Both the position numbers and the translations under genes were made by a program. A stretch of DNA of 64,000 nt from Talpa occidentalis (taxonomy: Eukaryota; Chordata; Mammalia; Eulipotyphla; Talpidae). The stretch spans positions 136,182,676 to 136,246,675 of the forward strand of contig NW_023604295.1 in assembly GCF_014898055.3 (NCBI RefSeq), in the 5' to 3' direction. The notes under the pieces were generated by a model, which made no database searches, was not told where the DNA came from, and saw nothing but the letters and a program-made list of their open reading frames with translations. Shown here in pieces: positions 1 to 9,699 of this stretch (position 1 is the first letter of the stretch; the number at the start of each line of letters is the position of its first letter).

Positions 1-144
1 AACCCAAAGGAACAAAGACTCCCTTGTGGACAATTTTCTCCATATCCAGTGTTCTAAAGAGAAACTTGTAAAACACAGAGCATGGAAAGTACCTACTCTG
101 AGACACTTATTCTGTTTTCTGGTGCAGATTACTTTGCACTCTGC

Positions 145-210
145 TGTCCCCTCTCAGGGGACATTGGAATTCTAGCATATCACTCGGATGTCCCCTCTCA
201 GGGGACATTG
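145..210. repeat. Two identical 22-bp hairpin repeats near the left piggyBac end
   Basis: The same 22 bases occur at 145-166 and 189-210, offset by 44 bp. Each contains gtcccctctcaggggac, a 7-bp perfect stem around a 3-base loop. Subterminal repeats in piggyBac elements are known to help bind transposase. That role here is inferred. Confidence 0.8.
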
Positions 211-736
211 CAATTTATTAGTGATTACGGGGAATTGAGTTATTTCAACGCAACTTTTTGAGACATGCATGTTTCCCTGAAGTTTTATCTTCAAAAGGCA
301 CAAGAAATTAAATCAAAATATCGTAAAATTACTAAGATATATACAAGAAATGTCAGCGGGTTTTGTGTCGGACGAGAACGTGAGATGCGTGCTCACGATG
401 GTCCGAGCACTTCGCGACGCCACTTGAAAAGAGCGATAAGGGGAGTTTGTAGAAGAAAGGTTGGTTTTCGAACATAGTGCGCACTGTATAGTGAGATATA
501 TAATTACAAATAAACAAGTCTACATCTGGAGGAAAAGCTTTTCAAAGCTGAGCTCATTTTGGTTTAGCTTCAAGCAGTGCACATAGATCTAACGAGGAGA
601 AAATCGGAAAAGTGATTCTTTTCTTAGTGAATAAATTGTTTGGTGAAAGCTATTTTGGTAAATATCATCTTGTCAGTCAGTAATAACAATTAGAAATTTT
701 CAACCCATGCATTTATTCATATTTTTTATTAGAACA

Positions 737-835
737 ATGGCAAAGCGTCCAACCACGAATGAGTCTCATGACACAAGTAGTAGTGAAGATGAGCTCCAGA
801 TAGACCTCCATACAGACTTGTCAAACATGCACTAA
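737..835 (+). pseudogene. piggyBac transposase N-terminal remnant
   Basis: An ATG at 737 opens a 32-codon frame beginning MAKRPTTNESHDTSSSEDEL and ending at TAA 833-835. A basic start followed by an acidic, serine-rich stretch is typical of piggyBac transposase N-termini. Intact family members run to roughly 550-650 residues, so nearly all of the DDD catalytic domain is missing. I take this ATG as the original start because the acidic motif follows directly and no upstream in-frame extension looks transposase-like. The frame is broken at the deletion point, and the C-terminal remnant that follows is in a different frame. Confidence 0.6.
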
Positions 836-906
836 TCAGCCTGCAATGCATATTGGGGAGTGTTCCAAAACTTATCACACTGTACAAAATTATAAACAAT
901 AAAATA
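831..906 (+). pseudogene. piggyBac transposase C-terminal tail remnant
   Basis: Reading from 831 gives a peptide with IGECSKTYHTVQNYKQ and then TAA. The Cys-x-x-x-Tyr-His-Thr pattern matches the end of the cysteine-rich C-terminal domain of piggyBac transposases, which usually ends a few residues after such a motif. AATAAA sits next to the stop codon and could be the old polyadenylation signal. It overlaps the end of the N-terminal remnant in another frame, which marks the internal deletion junction. Confidence 0.6.
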
Positions 907-1124
907 TTGTTTTTTTTGCAAATATACATTCCTCGATGTCACCCAATTCATATAAGTCCAATATCATTATAATATGTTACTTGGTTCCAAAATTATACTA
1001 AATAATACGAGGGTCTGTAAATGCACATTTCCGCTGCAAAGTAGCGTCGAGTACCTGGTAGCCAATGTCCAGAATGGTTTGGAGTGCAAAGGGTTAATAC
1101 TTTCCTTGCCATGTAGTCTTGCAT

Positions 1125-1290
1125 AAATTCCTTAACCTCCATGAGGCTCTTTTATCACCTATGAAATGAATACAAACTTACAATAATCTCATAACATTTC
1201 CTGTGAGGAATAAATTAGACGATGAATCTCAGTACCTTGGCATACTGGCACATAGTAAGTGTCAACTATCATTGTTAGAAATAATTTAAA
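1125..1290 (+). repeat. MIR SINE relic, plus strand
   Basis: The order cttaacctccatgaggctc, atgaaatgaatac, ctgtgaggaataaatta, ggcacatagtaagtgtcaa matches the 3' half of MIR. It is clearly diverged. Confidence 0.8.
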
Positions 1291-1479
1291 CTCTGGTTTA
1301 TACATGTAAGCATGAACAAGACACGATATAAAAATGCCACATGGTATTTATTTTGGTATTGATATGAATCAAGAGAAAATATAAAATTTCTCTTCATTAT
1401 TTGTGGATTCCAAATTTGCAAATGCATTCATTATTAAAATTTATTTGTAATCTCGAAATCAATACTCGGGTGATTTTTG

Positions 1480-1745
1480 CATCCTCAGTGTTGTGAACAG
1501 ACACTTGTGCGGAATTGTGAAAAGTTTGAGTCACTATGGTCCCCCGCTGAGGTCCAGAGGCAGATCACACTCACTACAGCTCTCATAGTGGATCAAAGTC
1601 TACTCAGTCTACATTTTGCATTTTGTGCTTTTTGTCTGGTGATTCTGCTGTTTCAATGGCCCCTAAGCACAGTGCTCAAGTGCTGTCTTGTGTTCTAGGT
1701 GCACACATACAAAGGGTCAGCTCCTGTTTGCATATAAGTTTTTAT
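1480..1745 (+). repeat. Tigger-like DNA transposon 5' relic
   Basis: The segment 'tgctgtttcaatggcccctaa' followed by 'gcacagtgctcaagtgctgtct' resembles the start of a Tigger (pogo/CENP-B class) transposase, with an ATG opening MAPKHSAQVLS. The similarity stops after about 60 bp and no terminal repeats were seen. An older alternative repeat is possible. Confidence 0.35.
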
Positions 1746-1923
1746 CTATTAATGACTAAGTTTCTGACTTATTTATTTTACTTTAAAGATAGTATGTGTT
1801 GATCTTTTCTTCTAGTTGTAAAAATCACATTGTATTCAAAGTAGAAAATTTTAAGCTTTGTGAAAGATGTAGAGGGAACTATCATAGCCATCCATATTTA
1901 TTAATACATGATATGTGACACCA

Positions 1924-2229
1924 TGGAGTATACTTCTTTTTTTTATTTGAAGATCTATTTATTTATACATACAAGTGTTGGGATACAGGCCAGAGATGCA
2001 GGGGGTGAGAGGATTCACCAGAGACAGAGTAGGGAACAGAACAGGCAGACTGACTGAAATACACTGCTGAAGGGAACAGCGGGCAAGTCAGGAGAGGTCT
2101 GCTGTGCCATGTGGGTTGTTCCCTGGCAGGCCTGGGATCGAACTTGTGAACTCATACTTCAGAGGCTGCAGATTGCTTCATAGTGCAGTGCTTAACCCCT
2201 TGTGCCACCAGGGAGGCCTGGAGTATACT
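1924..2229 (-). mobile_element. tRNA-derived SINE, older type, with TSD
   Basis: Reverse-oriented SINE body at 1935-2218 flanked by perfect 11-bp duplications tggagtatact at 1924-1934 and 2219-2229. The head end (gggaggcc) is on the right and the A/T tail on the left. It has the older-type tail region 'atacaagtgttgggatacaggcc'. Confidence 0.9.
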
Positions 2230-3095
2230 GCTTAATCTGGCTTATTTCAATTAACCTATTGTCCTCAAATTCTATTGATATTGTCACAAATGGAAATGGG
2301 AGTTCCTTCTTTCTTTTAGCTGAATAATATCTGTGTGATGTGTGTGCACATACATGTATGCGTATATGTATGTCAGTACATATAACATGTATGATTTGCA
2401 AATATATATCCAGACCCTTAGATTGTTTCCATCTCTCGGCTCTGATGAATAACGTTTTCATGCGTGCAGGAGTTCAGATATCTCTTTGATATCCTGTTTT
2501 TAATTACCTTTGAATATACACCCAGCAGTGGGAATACTGGATCATATAGTAATGTTGTTTTTAGTTTAATTGAAAAACTTCAATACTGTTTTCCATCTTT
2601 CCATCAACCATGTATCGAGTTTCCCTTTTCTCCACATCCTGGCTGATGCTTGTTATTATTATCTTTTTTATTATAGCCATTGTAACAGGTGTGAGGTGAT
2701 ACCTTACTGGGGTTTTGATTTGTATTTCCCTAATGATTTGTAATGTCGAGTCCCTCCTCGTGTGCCCGTCGGCCTCTGTGTGTCTTCGTTGGAAAAAAAA
2801 TATCTTTTCAATCGGATAAGTTTCAAGACTGAGAAGTTTCAAACATTTCCCCATATTTTAATGCATTTTTAGATATTAACACCTTTATTTCACTGTTTAC
2901 TGCTTGTTTACTTTTGCTTTTGTCATGTTGGTTTTTGGAATCCAGTCTAAAATATTCACTGCCAAGTCTGATGTGAAGGAGCTTTTTCTTGATGTTTTCG
3001 TCTAAGTGTTTTATGTTTTCAGGTATTAAATTTAGGTCTTTAATCAATTTGGGGTAAATATACCACTTTGGCAGCTTTGTGGAAAACAAGTTTTA
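2221..3095 (-). repeat. Old L1 ORF2/3' fragment, minus strand
   Basis: Typical L1 antisense landmarks occur in order: gctgaataatat, tgtgtgcacatac, cccagcagtgggaatactggatcata, ccatcaacca, gtgtgaggtgata, tttgatttgtatttccctaatga, then further ORF2 sequence to about 3095. The protein read in reverse contains REIQIKTPVRYHLTPVTMAI, the L1 ORF2 C-terminal region, broken by stops. The SINE at 1935-2218 inserted beside its 3' side. Confidence 0.85.
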
Positions 3096-4859
3096 AAGGG
3101 ACAAAAACAGTTAGAAATATGGTTCAGTCCAGGGGCAACTAACAGAAGACAATCAATGAAAAAAGCACTGGTTGTAGAGGTAGTGAAGGAGAGAGAAAAA
3201 GACACATGGGAACACTTTTATATAAATTCAAGTCTTTGAGACTAACACTTTATCTGAATGCCTGGGTGTAATTTGTGAAATACTGGATGATTGATTGTTT
3301 CGGTTTATAACTTCTCAGTTCAAATCATCTTTTATGCCTTAAGTGATCCAACAGGCGACATTCCCTGAGAAGGTAAACTGAAGAAAACACCATTTGTCAG
3401 CCCACATGTTGACACTGGTATAAAAAGTGCCCTATTTATTGTGCTACTTCATGATTCCCTCGTTTCCAGCTATGTTGCTACCAATAATTATCTCAGGTAA
3501 GACTGTGTCTGTGGCCTTGACACACTGTCTAGAAACTTGAAGAAGTGCAAATGACTTTTTGTAAATTGGTTATTTTGGAGCTAGAGATTCTGTTTTGAGG
3601 CTGAGAAATGTCTTTTCCAGCATATGGATTGTAAGTTTGCAACTTTGCAAACCACATGTTGTAAAATACAGATATATTTATGTTGTAGACCTTGCTGTTT
3701 CTGGAAGGAAGACTAAGACAGTACTTATGGCTGCAATCTTCTTTGAAAAACTGCTGTGCCATGGTATGAGTTATATGTCCTAGAAGAAAAACCATTATAG
3801 AAGAGTCTTACTTGAAAGGGCATGAAAAGAAAATACTAATGTGATAAGTTATCCCATGTAGTTTTCTATTTACCTAGAGAAATTAAGCAGAAATAACACT
3901 TCACCCTAATCCTCCTTATTCTGTTCACATCAGAAAACTAATTCTTCAGTGGCTTCCGTGAACTTGAATTCTGACTATACTTGTTAGGAGAGTCATACAA
4001 CCAAAAAATGAAGGAACCAACAATCCGTCTTCCTACTCCTAGAGTCCGACCTCAGAATAGATGTGGATGAGAATTGAGCTATGGCTATCACTAATATTGT
4101 GCTACCATTTTAGGTCAAAATTGACAACCTCAATCATAAAACACCCCCCAAATGAACAATACACAAGGAAGCCCCAACCTGTAAACAGGGCACTCCGTTC
4201 CCTCATAGAAATCTTTGTTCCATTTGAGATATTACAAGTCCAAACCTCCTGTTTTTTTCCCTCACCAGTGACATCAGAACATACACAGCTAGAGTTCGCT
4301 GTGATGGAGTCATTCATGCCTAAGACTAACCCATTAAAATATTTCTATTGCTAAATATTTGAAATAATCTATTTTACCTGATGATTTTCAGTTTAGCAAT
4401 CCTAGAACTCAAATAAAAAAAACAACTGCAGATTAACCCAAAATTTCATATAAGAGCTCATGACAGATTTGAGAAGGACCAGTGGTTGTTCTGGCTGAAT
4501 TGAAGGCTTTCTGACAGAGTGTCTGATGGATATATAGGTAGCAGTGGAGCCATGGGTGCTGTTCATGTAGCTAACTTCATTGTGAGAACTGGAACTTCAT
4601 TATCACTAGAGTAGAAAGGCTCTAAGTTTGTGTTGTAAGCTTGTTTTTTGCAATGCAGAACAGCAACTCTCCTTATGTGCCCTTCATAGGAGTATAAATA
4701 CCATGCCAGGGGAGAAATCCTTTTCTTCCAAAGATGCCTGTTTTACAATTATGAATGACTTATGCTCAGGTTATTATTTCTGTAATTGGTTCCTGGATGA
4801 TCTATATCTCTAGTCACCTGCTATTGTTCTTAACAATATCATCTTGCCTGAAGTGTGCA
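3096..4859. other. Unassigned AT-rich DNA
   Basis: No gene and no repeat family recognised, apart from one copy of a 47-bp duplicated segment at 3657-3703. The open frames here are short and overlap on both strands without recognisable domains. Confidence 0.5.
3657..3703 (+). repeat. 47-bp dispersed duplication, copy 1
   Basis: This segment starts tgttgtaaaatacagatata and ends ccttgctgtttctg. It recurs at 5208-5254 in the same orientation with one difference (t versus c). The flanks of the two copies do not match. Confidence 0.9.
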
Positions 4860-5140
4860 TTTTAACTCATTTATTCCACACTTACTAAGTGCACACTATG
4901 TATTGTTTCCTACAGTAAGTCTGGTAACACAAAGATGAGTGGGATCTAATCTTAAATTGTAGGATCTTATAGTTTTGAGAAAGAACAGAAATGTGAATAA
5001 ATTATGCCAACATTATGCTGAATGTGCTATAAATAGCAGTATGGAAATGAAGCTATATGACAAAGGTAAAATAAGTAGTTCAGAGACTAGGAAAAGGTTT
5101 TCCAAAAGAGGCCACCTTTGAGACAGTATTTCAAAGAAAT
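4860..5140 (-). repeat. L2 LINE relic, minus strand
   Basis: The order 'ttattccacacttactaagtg', 'actatgtattg', 'acacaaagatgagtg', 'ggaaaaggttttccaaaagagg' follows the reverse complement of the L2 3' region (size of the last part as in 'cctctctgaggaggtgacatttgag'). It is strongly diverged. Confidence 0.6.
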
Positions 5141-5207
5141 GTTCTTTCTACCCTTCTTGCCTGCTTTACTTATTTGGCCTCCATAGAATTATTGCTTTAA
5201 GAATCAA

Positions 5208-5254
5208 TGTTGTAAAATACAGATATATTTATGCTGTAGACCTTGCTGTTTCTG
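5208..5254 (+). repeat. 47-bp dispersed duplication, copy 2
   Basis: Matches 3657-3703 at 46 of 47 positions. It lies just right of the L2 relic. It is too long for a target-site duplication and carries no A-tail. Confidence 0.9.
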
Positions 5255-5936
5255 CCATCAAATGTTGAACCAAACCAAACATCTCTTTGGTTTGTATGGG
5301 TTTGTGATGTAAAAGGAGATAAATGTATTGGTAAGTCTAATTCAACTGCTTAAGTACTCACTGCATTTGGCATCTTGTCTAGGTCCGTATTTTACATTTC
5401 CCCAGGGCTAGAGATGAGGTGAAAGAACAATATGTATAAAAGCTCAGTGTTGGTGTCCCTGACTTAAAACTAGCAGGGAAGAAGTCCTTTTGTTCCAACA
5501 AATATCTTTTAAAAGCATATTATAAATGTAAATGATGGTTTTATGAAGTAAATGGAGATACTAATACTCTTATGGCCAGTGTCAAGAGTTCAATGAAAAT
5601 GGTCCTATACATCGTGCTGTCTTGAGTTCAGGAAGTCTTATTATAAGTAATTTTAAAGATTTTTCTTAATAAAGATCAGGGAAAGTATATATTACTTAAT
5701 GTGGGTCAGAGCCTGTACTTCATGTAAAGTCCACATATTACTTTATTACCAGGGCGAGGGTTAAGTAAATATTTCAAGATTTTGGAAAAGAAAGCATTTT
5801 ATTTATTGTAAAGACAATCTTAGCCTTAGGAATAGGTTGCCTACCGAAAGTTCAAATTGCAAGTTATTTTGTCTTCAGCCTTCATTAACATATTGAAAGA
5901 AACCAACGAATTGCTGGCATTAAATAGGAATGATTC

Positions 5937-6278
5937 TTGATCTTATTCTTTTTTTTTTTTTTTATTTATAGAGGCATGTTTTATTTATTTATTTGTTTGT
6001 TTGTTTGTTTTGTTTATACATGCACTGGGTACAGTCAGAAGCGCAGGAGGGTGAGAGAATTCACCAGAGCCAGAGTGGGGAGCAGAGCAGGCAGAAGGAC
6101 CGAAGTACACTGCTGAGGGGAGCAGCGGGCGGCAGGAGAGGTCTGCGCGCCATGTGGGACCCTCCTCCGGTGGCCGGGGAGCAGCCGGGGATCGAACCGG
6201 CGCCGCAGAGGCCGCGGGCAGCTTCGCAACCCAGCGCTCAACCGCTGCACCACCGGGGAGGCCCTTGATCTTATTCTT
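5937..6278 (-). mobile_element. Young tRNA-derived SINE with distinctive tail
   Basis: SINE at 5951-6264 with perfect 14-bp TSD ttgatcttattctt (5937-5950 and 6265-6278). CpGs in the tRNA-like head are largely kept, so this is one of the youngest copies. On the sense strand the tail runs cagtgcatgtataaac, then AAAC/AAAT repeats, then acatgcctctataaat and an A-run, without the usual TCTTT. Only the copy at 24120-24430 shares this tail. Confidence 0.95.
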
Positions 6279-6329
6279 CCCACCATTTTTGTCCATTTCT
6301 CATCATCTCCCCTAATATGATCATTGCAA

Positions 6330-7000
6330 AAGCCCTGTCCTACATTCACTGAATTACTGTAATACCTTCACAATTTAATTCCTTTCCTCTATTTCCAGCT
6401 CCTTCATTTCAGAATTATATACAGGATCAAGTTATTTATATTGTATTATATTTATAATGTATACATAAGAGCATATCACCCCCAGCTTACAATCCCAGTG
6501 GTTTCATGTTGTAATCAGATGAAAGCACCAGTGACTTGCATTGCCTGTCAGTTCCTTGCCTTCTTCTCCAGTCTCATACTACTTTTCTCTGACTTTGGTA
6601 TCGGCCATGTTGTCTTCCTTTTTGTCTGTTGAACAAACCAAACTCATTCACGCTCAGAGAAATCTAAAACTTTCCGATAATTTTACCTGAAACACTCTTC
6701 CTGATATATTCTCTTGGATGCCTCCTTTTAATAGTCCGAGTCCCAATTTTAAGTGTTATTTTCTCAGAGTCTTTTATTAGGAAATCAGACCCCTTCATTC
6801 TCTTTGATGTGAATCTTTTTTATCTTTTACAGAGCACTTTGTAGTATCTGAGGTTGCTTTCTCTATTAATTTATGTATCTGTTGCCTTCCCGTGTGATAA
6901 TGTATATTCTGGATGTATATTCAGAGTCAGGGACTCTGTTTACCATATTCCTAGGGTCCAGACTCTGCATGGCATGTAGTGTAAACCCAGTTATATTGCC
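6330..7000 (+). repeat. L2 LINE relic, plus strand
   Basis: An L2-like 3' progression: 'gaattactgtaatacctt', 'aatcagatgaaagc', 'gaaacactcttcctga', 'agagcactttgtagtat', 'cagggactctgttta', 'gactctgcatggcatgtagtg'. Diverged but in the correct order. Confidence 0.65.
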
Positions 7001-7646
7001 AGTTCTAGGCCAGGTCACTAATTTTCTACTGACAATGTTAAATCAGCAACCATGATTTCTAGAAAGATTTCTCATGGTGATTTAGTCAGCATTTCATGTT
7101 CCATTTTATGTCTAAATGTCATCTTCTGGGAAATGTACACAGAGCTCTTACCTTAAATATAATAGACACAATTTGCTAATTCCATTTGTTTCTTATATTT
7201 TAAATGTTCCTTGGAGATGTAGTGAAGAATTTGACTAAGAGCTTCCCAGAGCAGTCACTAATTCAAAACAAATGTTCATATATTAAATTATTTGTAATAG
7301 TTCCTGGCTCTTATAGCAGTCCACAAAGACCTATTAACCTTTATGGATTTCTGAATGGATAGAAAAATGTTACAAAGTATGGGTGCTTGCCAGCAAAAAA
7401 TAGAGATTGGTAAGAGTTAGTAAGGACTGACTCAAGGAATAGGGTAGGAGAAGGAAGAAATTGGGCATCTGGCTTCCTTAACTTACAAAGATACAAGTTG
7501 AGTCAGATGCTCCTGTAGCACTGTGTTAAAGAGAAGTCAAAGTGAGTATATAATATCAGAATATCACATATATTCTCTATCGTGTTTTATATGTCCAATA
7601 GATCACATTTATAATATTAATGTAAGTTGGTATCAGCCACCAACTT
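7001..7646. other. Unassigned DNA
   Basis: No gene, RNA gene or repeat family recognised. Confidence 0.5.
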
Positions 7647-7949
7647 AAAAACATAAAACATAGGGCCTCCCCAGTGGCGCAGTGGTTGAGCGCTGGGTTG
7701 TGAAGCTGCCCGCAGCCTCTGCAGTGCCGGTTCGATCCCCGGCTGCTCCCTGGCCACTGGAGGAGGGTCCCACATGGCGCACAGACCTCTCCTGCCGCCC
7801 GCTGCTCCCCTCAGCAGTGTACTTCGGTCCTTCTGCCTGCTCTGCTTCCTGCTCTGGCTCTGGTGAATTCTCTCACCCTCCCATGCTTCTGACTGTACCC
7901 AGTGCTTGTATAAATAAATAAATCTTTAAAAAAAAAAACATAAAACATA
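7647..7949 (+). mobile_element. Young tRNA-derived SINE, full length, with TSD
   Basis: SINE at 7663 to about 7937, flanked by acataaaacata duplications that extend into A-runs (7647-7662 and about 7938-7949). The A box tggcgcagtgg is at 7675-7685 and the B box ggttcgatccc at 7729-7739, spaced as in a tRNA-type pol III promoter. The tail is ATAAATAAATAAATCTTT plus an A-run. This copy is the clearest reference for the family in the window. Confidence 0.95.
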
Positions 7950-8120
7950 AATATTTTGCATTCTATGTATTCCAGTACAGAATCTGCAAACATTCACCAA
8001 GAATGTGTGATGTGTTGCTATGACTGTCATTTTGTCCACAAATGTAATTCAAATTCAATGCTATAGCAGTTATATTGATTTGAGGTGAGGGTGTTGGAAA
8101 TTTTATTATTAAAGAAGATA

Positions 8121-8454
8121 AGTCTATTTATTTATATTTTTTAAATGCTATTCTTTTTTTTAATGTGTTCATATATTTTTTAAAAGTTTATTTATTTATT
8201 TATACAAGCACTGGGTACAGTCAGAAGCATGGGAGGGTGAAAGAATTCACTAGAGCCAGAGTGGGAAACACAACAGGCAGATTGACGGAGGACACTGCTG
8301 AGGGGAGCAGCGGGCGTGACAGGAGAGGTCTGCGCACCATGTGGGACCCTCACCGGCTGCCGGGGATCAAACCGGCGCTGCAGAGGCTGTGGGCAGCTTA
8401 GCAGCCCAGCACTCAAACGCTGTGTCACCAGGGGAGGCCCAGTCTATTTATTTA
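8121..8454 (-). mobile_element. tRNA-derived SINE with extra 3' segment
   Basis: 14-bp perfect TSD agtctatttattta at 8121-8134 and 8441-8454. The recognisable SINE is about 8176-8440. Between its A-rich tail and the TSD lie 41 extra bases (8135-8175) that no other copy has and that include a second A-run on the sense strand. Confidence 0.85.
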
Positions 8455-8554
8455 ACTATGTAATGTACAGTTAAAAGCTAGGACCTTTTTGTGAACGTGA
8501 AGGCAAAATCACAGCAACAAAATAAAGAGCAGGAGAGGGGGTGGTATAGGACTA

Positions 8555-8720
8555 TGGGGCTGATTGAATATTTGACTATCTCCTCTCTGCTCCTAACAAG
8601 CTACATAATCAGAGACACTTTACCACCTTTTTGAACCTGAGTGCTCTAAGTTTTTAAGTCGCAACTATATATTTGATAAGATCCTTAACAAAAAATAGTT
8701 GATATTCTGTGTTACCAAGG
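8555..8720 (+). repeat. Possible MIR relic
   Basis: 'ctgctcctaacaagctacataatcagagacactt' followed by 'ttgaacctgagtgctc' echoes the MIR core. Weak; no further anchor. Confidence 0.3.
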
Positions 8721-8871
8721 AGATAACTTTGGCTGGCTATCTTATGCCTGTAAAATCAGATCACTCCTTAAACTTAGGATACTCAGATTAAAGTGGCTCA
8801 TGAGTTTTGAAAATAAGGGGGTGAGTACATTTATTTAGATAATTAAATTTCTGTTTAAATATAGTAGCAGG

Positions 8872-8897
8872 CTTTATTAAAATATATTTTAATAAAG
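8872..8897. repeat. 26-bp perfect palindrome
   Basis: ctttattaaaata followed by its exact reverse complement, with no loop. Very AT-rich, so chance formation is plausible. Confidence 0.9.
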
Positions 8898-9396
8898 AAA
8901 ATGATTTGTATAACATACAATGTAGCTACTGATGTGTAATAATTCTTGACGTTTTAGTATAAATATCTTCTCTAAAACTTTATGAGATGTAAATTTGTAA
9001 TCTATTGTCTTCACTAATAAGCTCAACATTTCTAGAAGAAAAGGACTATTAAGGAAGACATTGATGGCTAAAATCTCAAATTGGATGATTATGTAATGGG
9101 AGATATGAAATACAGGGCTATCAGTGCTATCAAATTACCACCTCCAATGAATGCTGATCTAGACCTAACGAAGGCATCATTTAGTTCGGGAACATACGGT
9201 GATAAAGAAGACAGAAAATTTAAAAAGAAATGCATGGGAAAGGTTACACCTTACATTAAAGAAGTACTGTGTGTGGTGATTATTTAATTCAAAATCATGC
9301 TACCAGCTCTCCTTGAAGCCTTTTGGATTTAAAGCTGACTTCCTTAGAGTTGTCAATAATTAAGTAAGTTTTAAATGACAGCTGCAGTTGTCTTAA

Positions 9397-9687
9397 GAGG
9401 AAAGAAGGGCCTCCCTGGTGGCGCAGGCGGTTGAGCGCAGCGCTGTGAAGCTGTCTGCAGTCTCTGTAGTGCGGGTTCGATCCTGGCGGGCCAGGGAGAT
9501 TCCCACATGGTGCAACAGACCTCTCCTGTCTCGCCTGCTGCTCCCCTCAGCAGTGTATTTTGTCAGTCTGCCTGTTCTGCTCCCCGCTCTGTCTCTGGTG
9601 AATCCTCTCACCCTCCCGCCCATCTGGCCTGTACCCCGGCTCTTGTATAAATAAAATCTTTAAAAAAAAAAAAAAGGAGGAAAGAAG
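9397..9687 (+). mobile_element. tRNA-derived SINE, intermediate subtype, with TSD
   Basis: SINE at 9408-9676 with 11-bp TSD gaggaaagaag (9397-9407 and 9677-9687). The head differs from the young type (gcaggcggttgagcgcagcg; gggttcgatcctggcgggcc). The tail is AATAAAATCTTT plus an A-run. Confidence 0.9.
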
Positions 9688-9699
9688 ATACATCACAGC

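Larger units (their letters stand above)
129..1097 (+). mobile_element. Internally deleted piggyBac-like DNA transposon
   Basis: The right edge reads ...gagtgcaaaggg followed by TTAA (1094-1097), the piggyBac target site. The left edge contains the reverse-complement core ctttgcactc at 132-141, preceded by tta, so the left TTAA looks eroded by a small deletion. Both ends also share ggacattgg a little further in. Inside are the first 32 codons of a transposase (737-835) and, in another frame, a cysteine- and histidine-containing C-terminal tail with a stop and AATAAA (about 831-906). This is the layout of a non-autonomous element made by losing the middle of an autonomous copy. The ends and tail fit the piggyBac superfamily; the exact family is not identified. 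It cannot encode an active enzyme. Confidence 0.75.

Noticed and set aside
265..477. 70-codon frame inside the piggyBac element
   Set aside because: It lies upstream of the likely transposase start, has no transposase motif, and probably reflects the GC-richer 5' region by chance.
2221..3095. Recent L1 insertion
   Set aside because: Frames are broken, no A-tail or TSD is visible and divergence is high, so it is an old fragment.
5985..6349. Overlapping 90-104 codon frames on both strands at about 6.0-6.3 kb
   Set aside because: They are read through the SINE; similar proline/arginine-rich peptides recur at every copy of the family.
7675..7739. Functional tRNA gene suggested by A and B boxes
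   Set aside because: The boxes belong to the SINE head; no cloverleaf with a proper acceptor stem could be drawn, and the element continues into the SINE body and tail.
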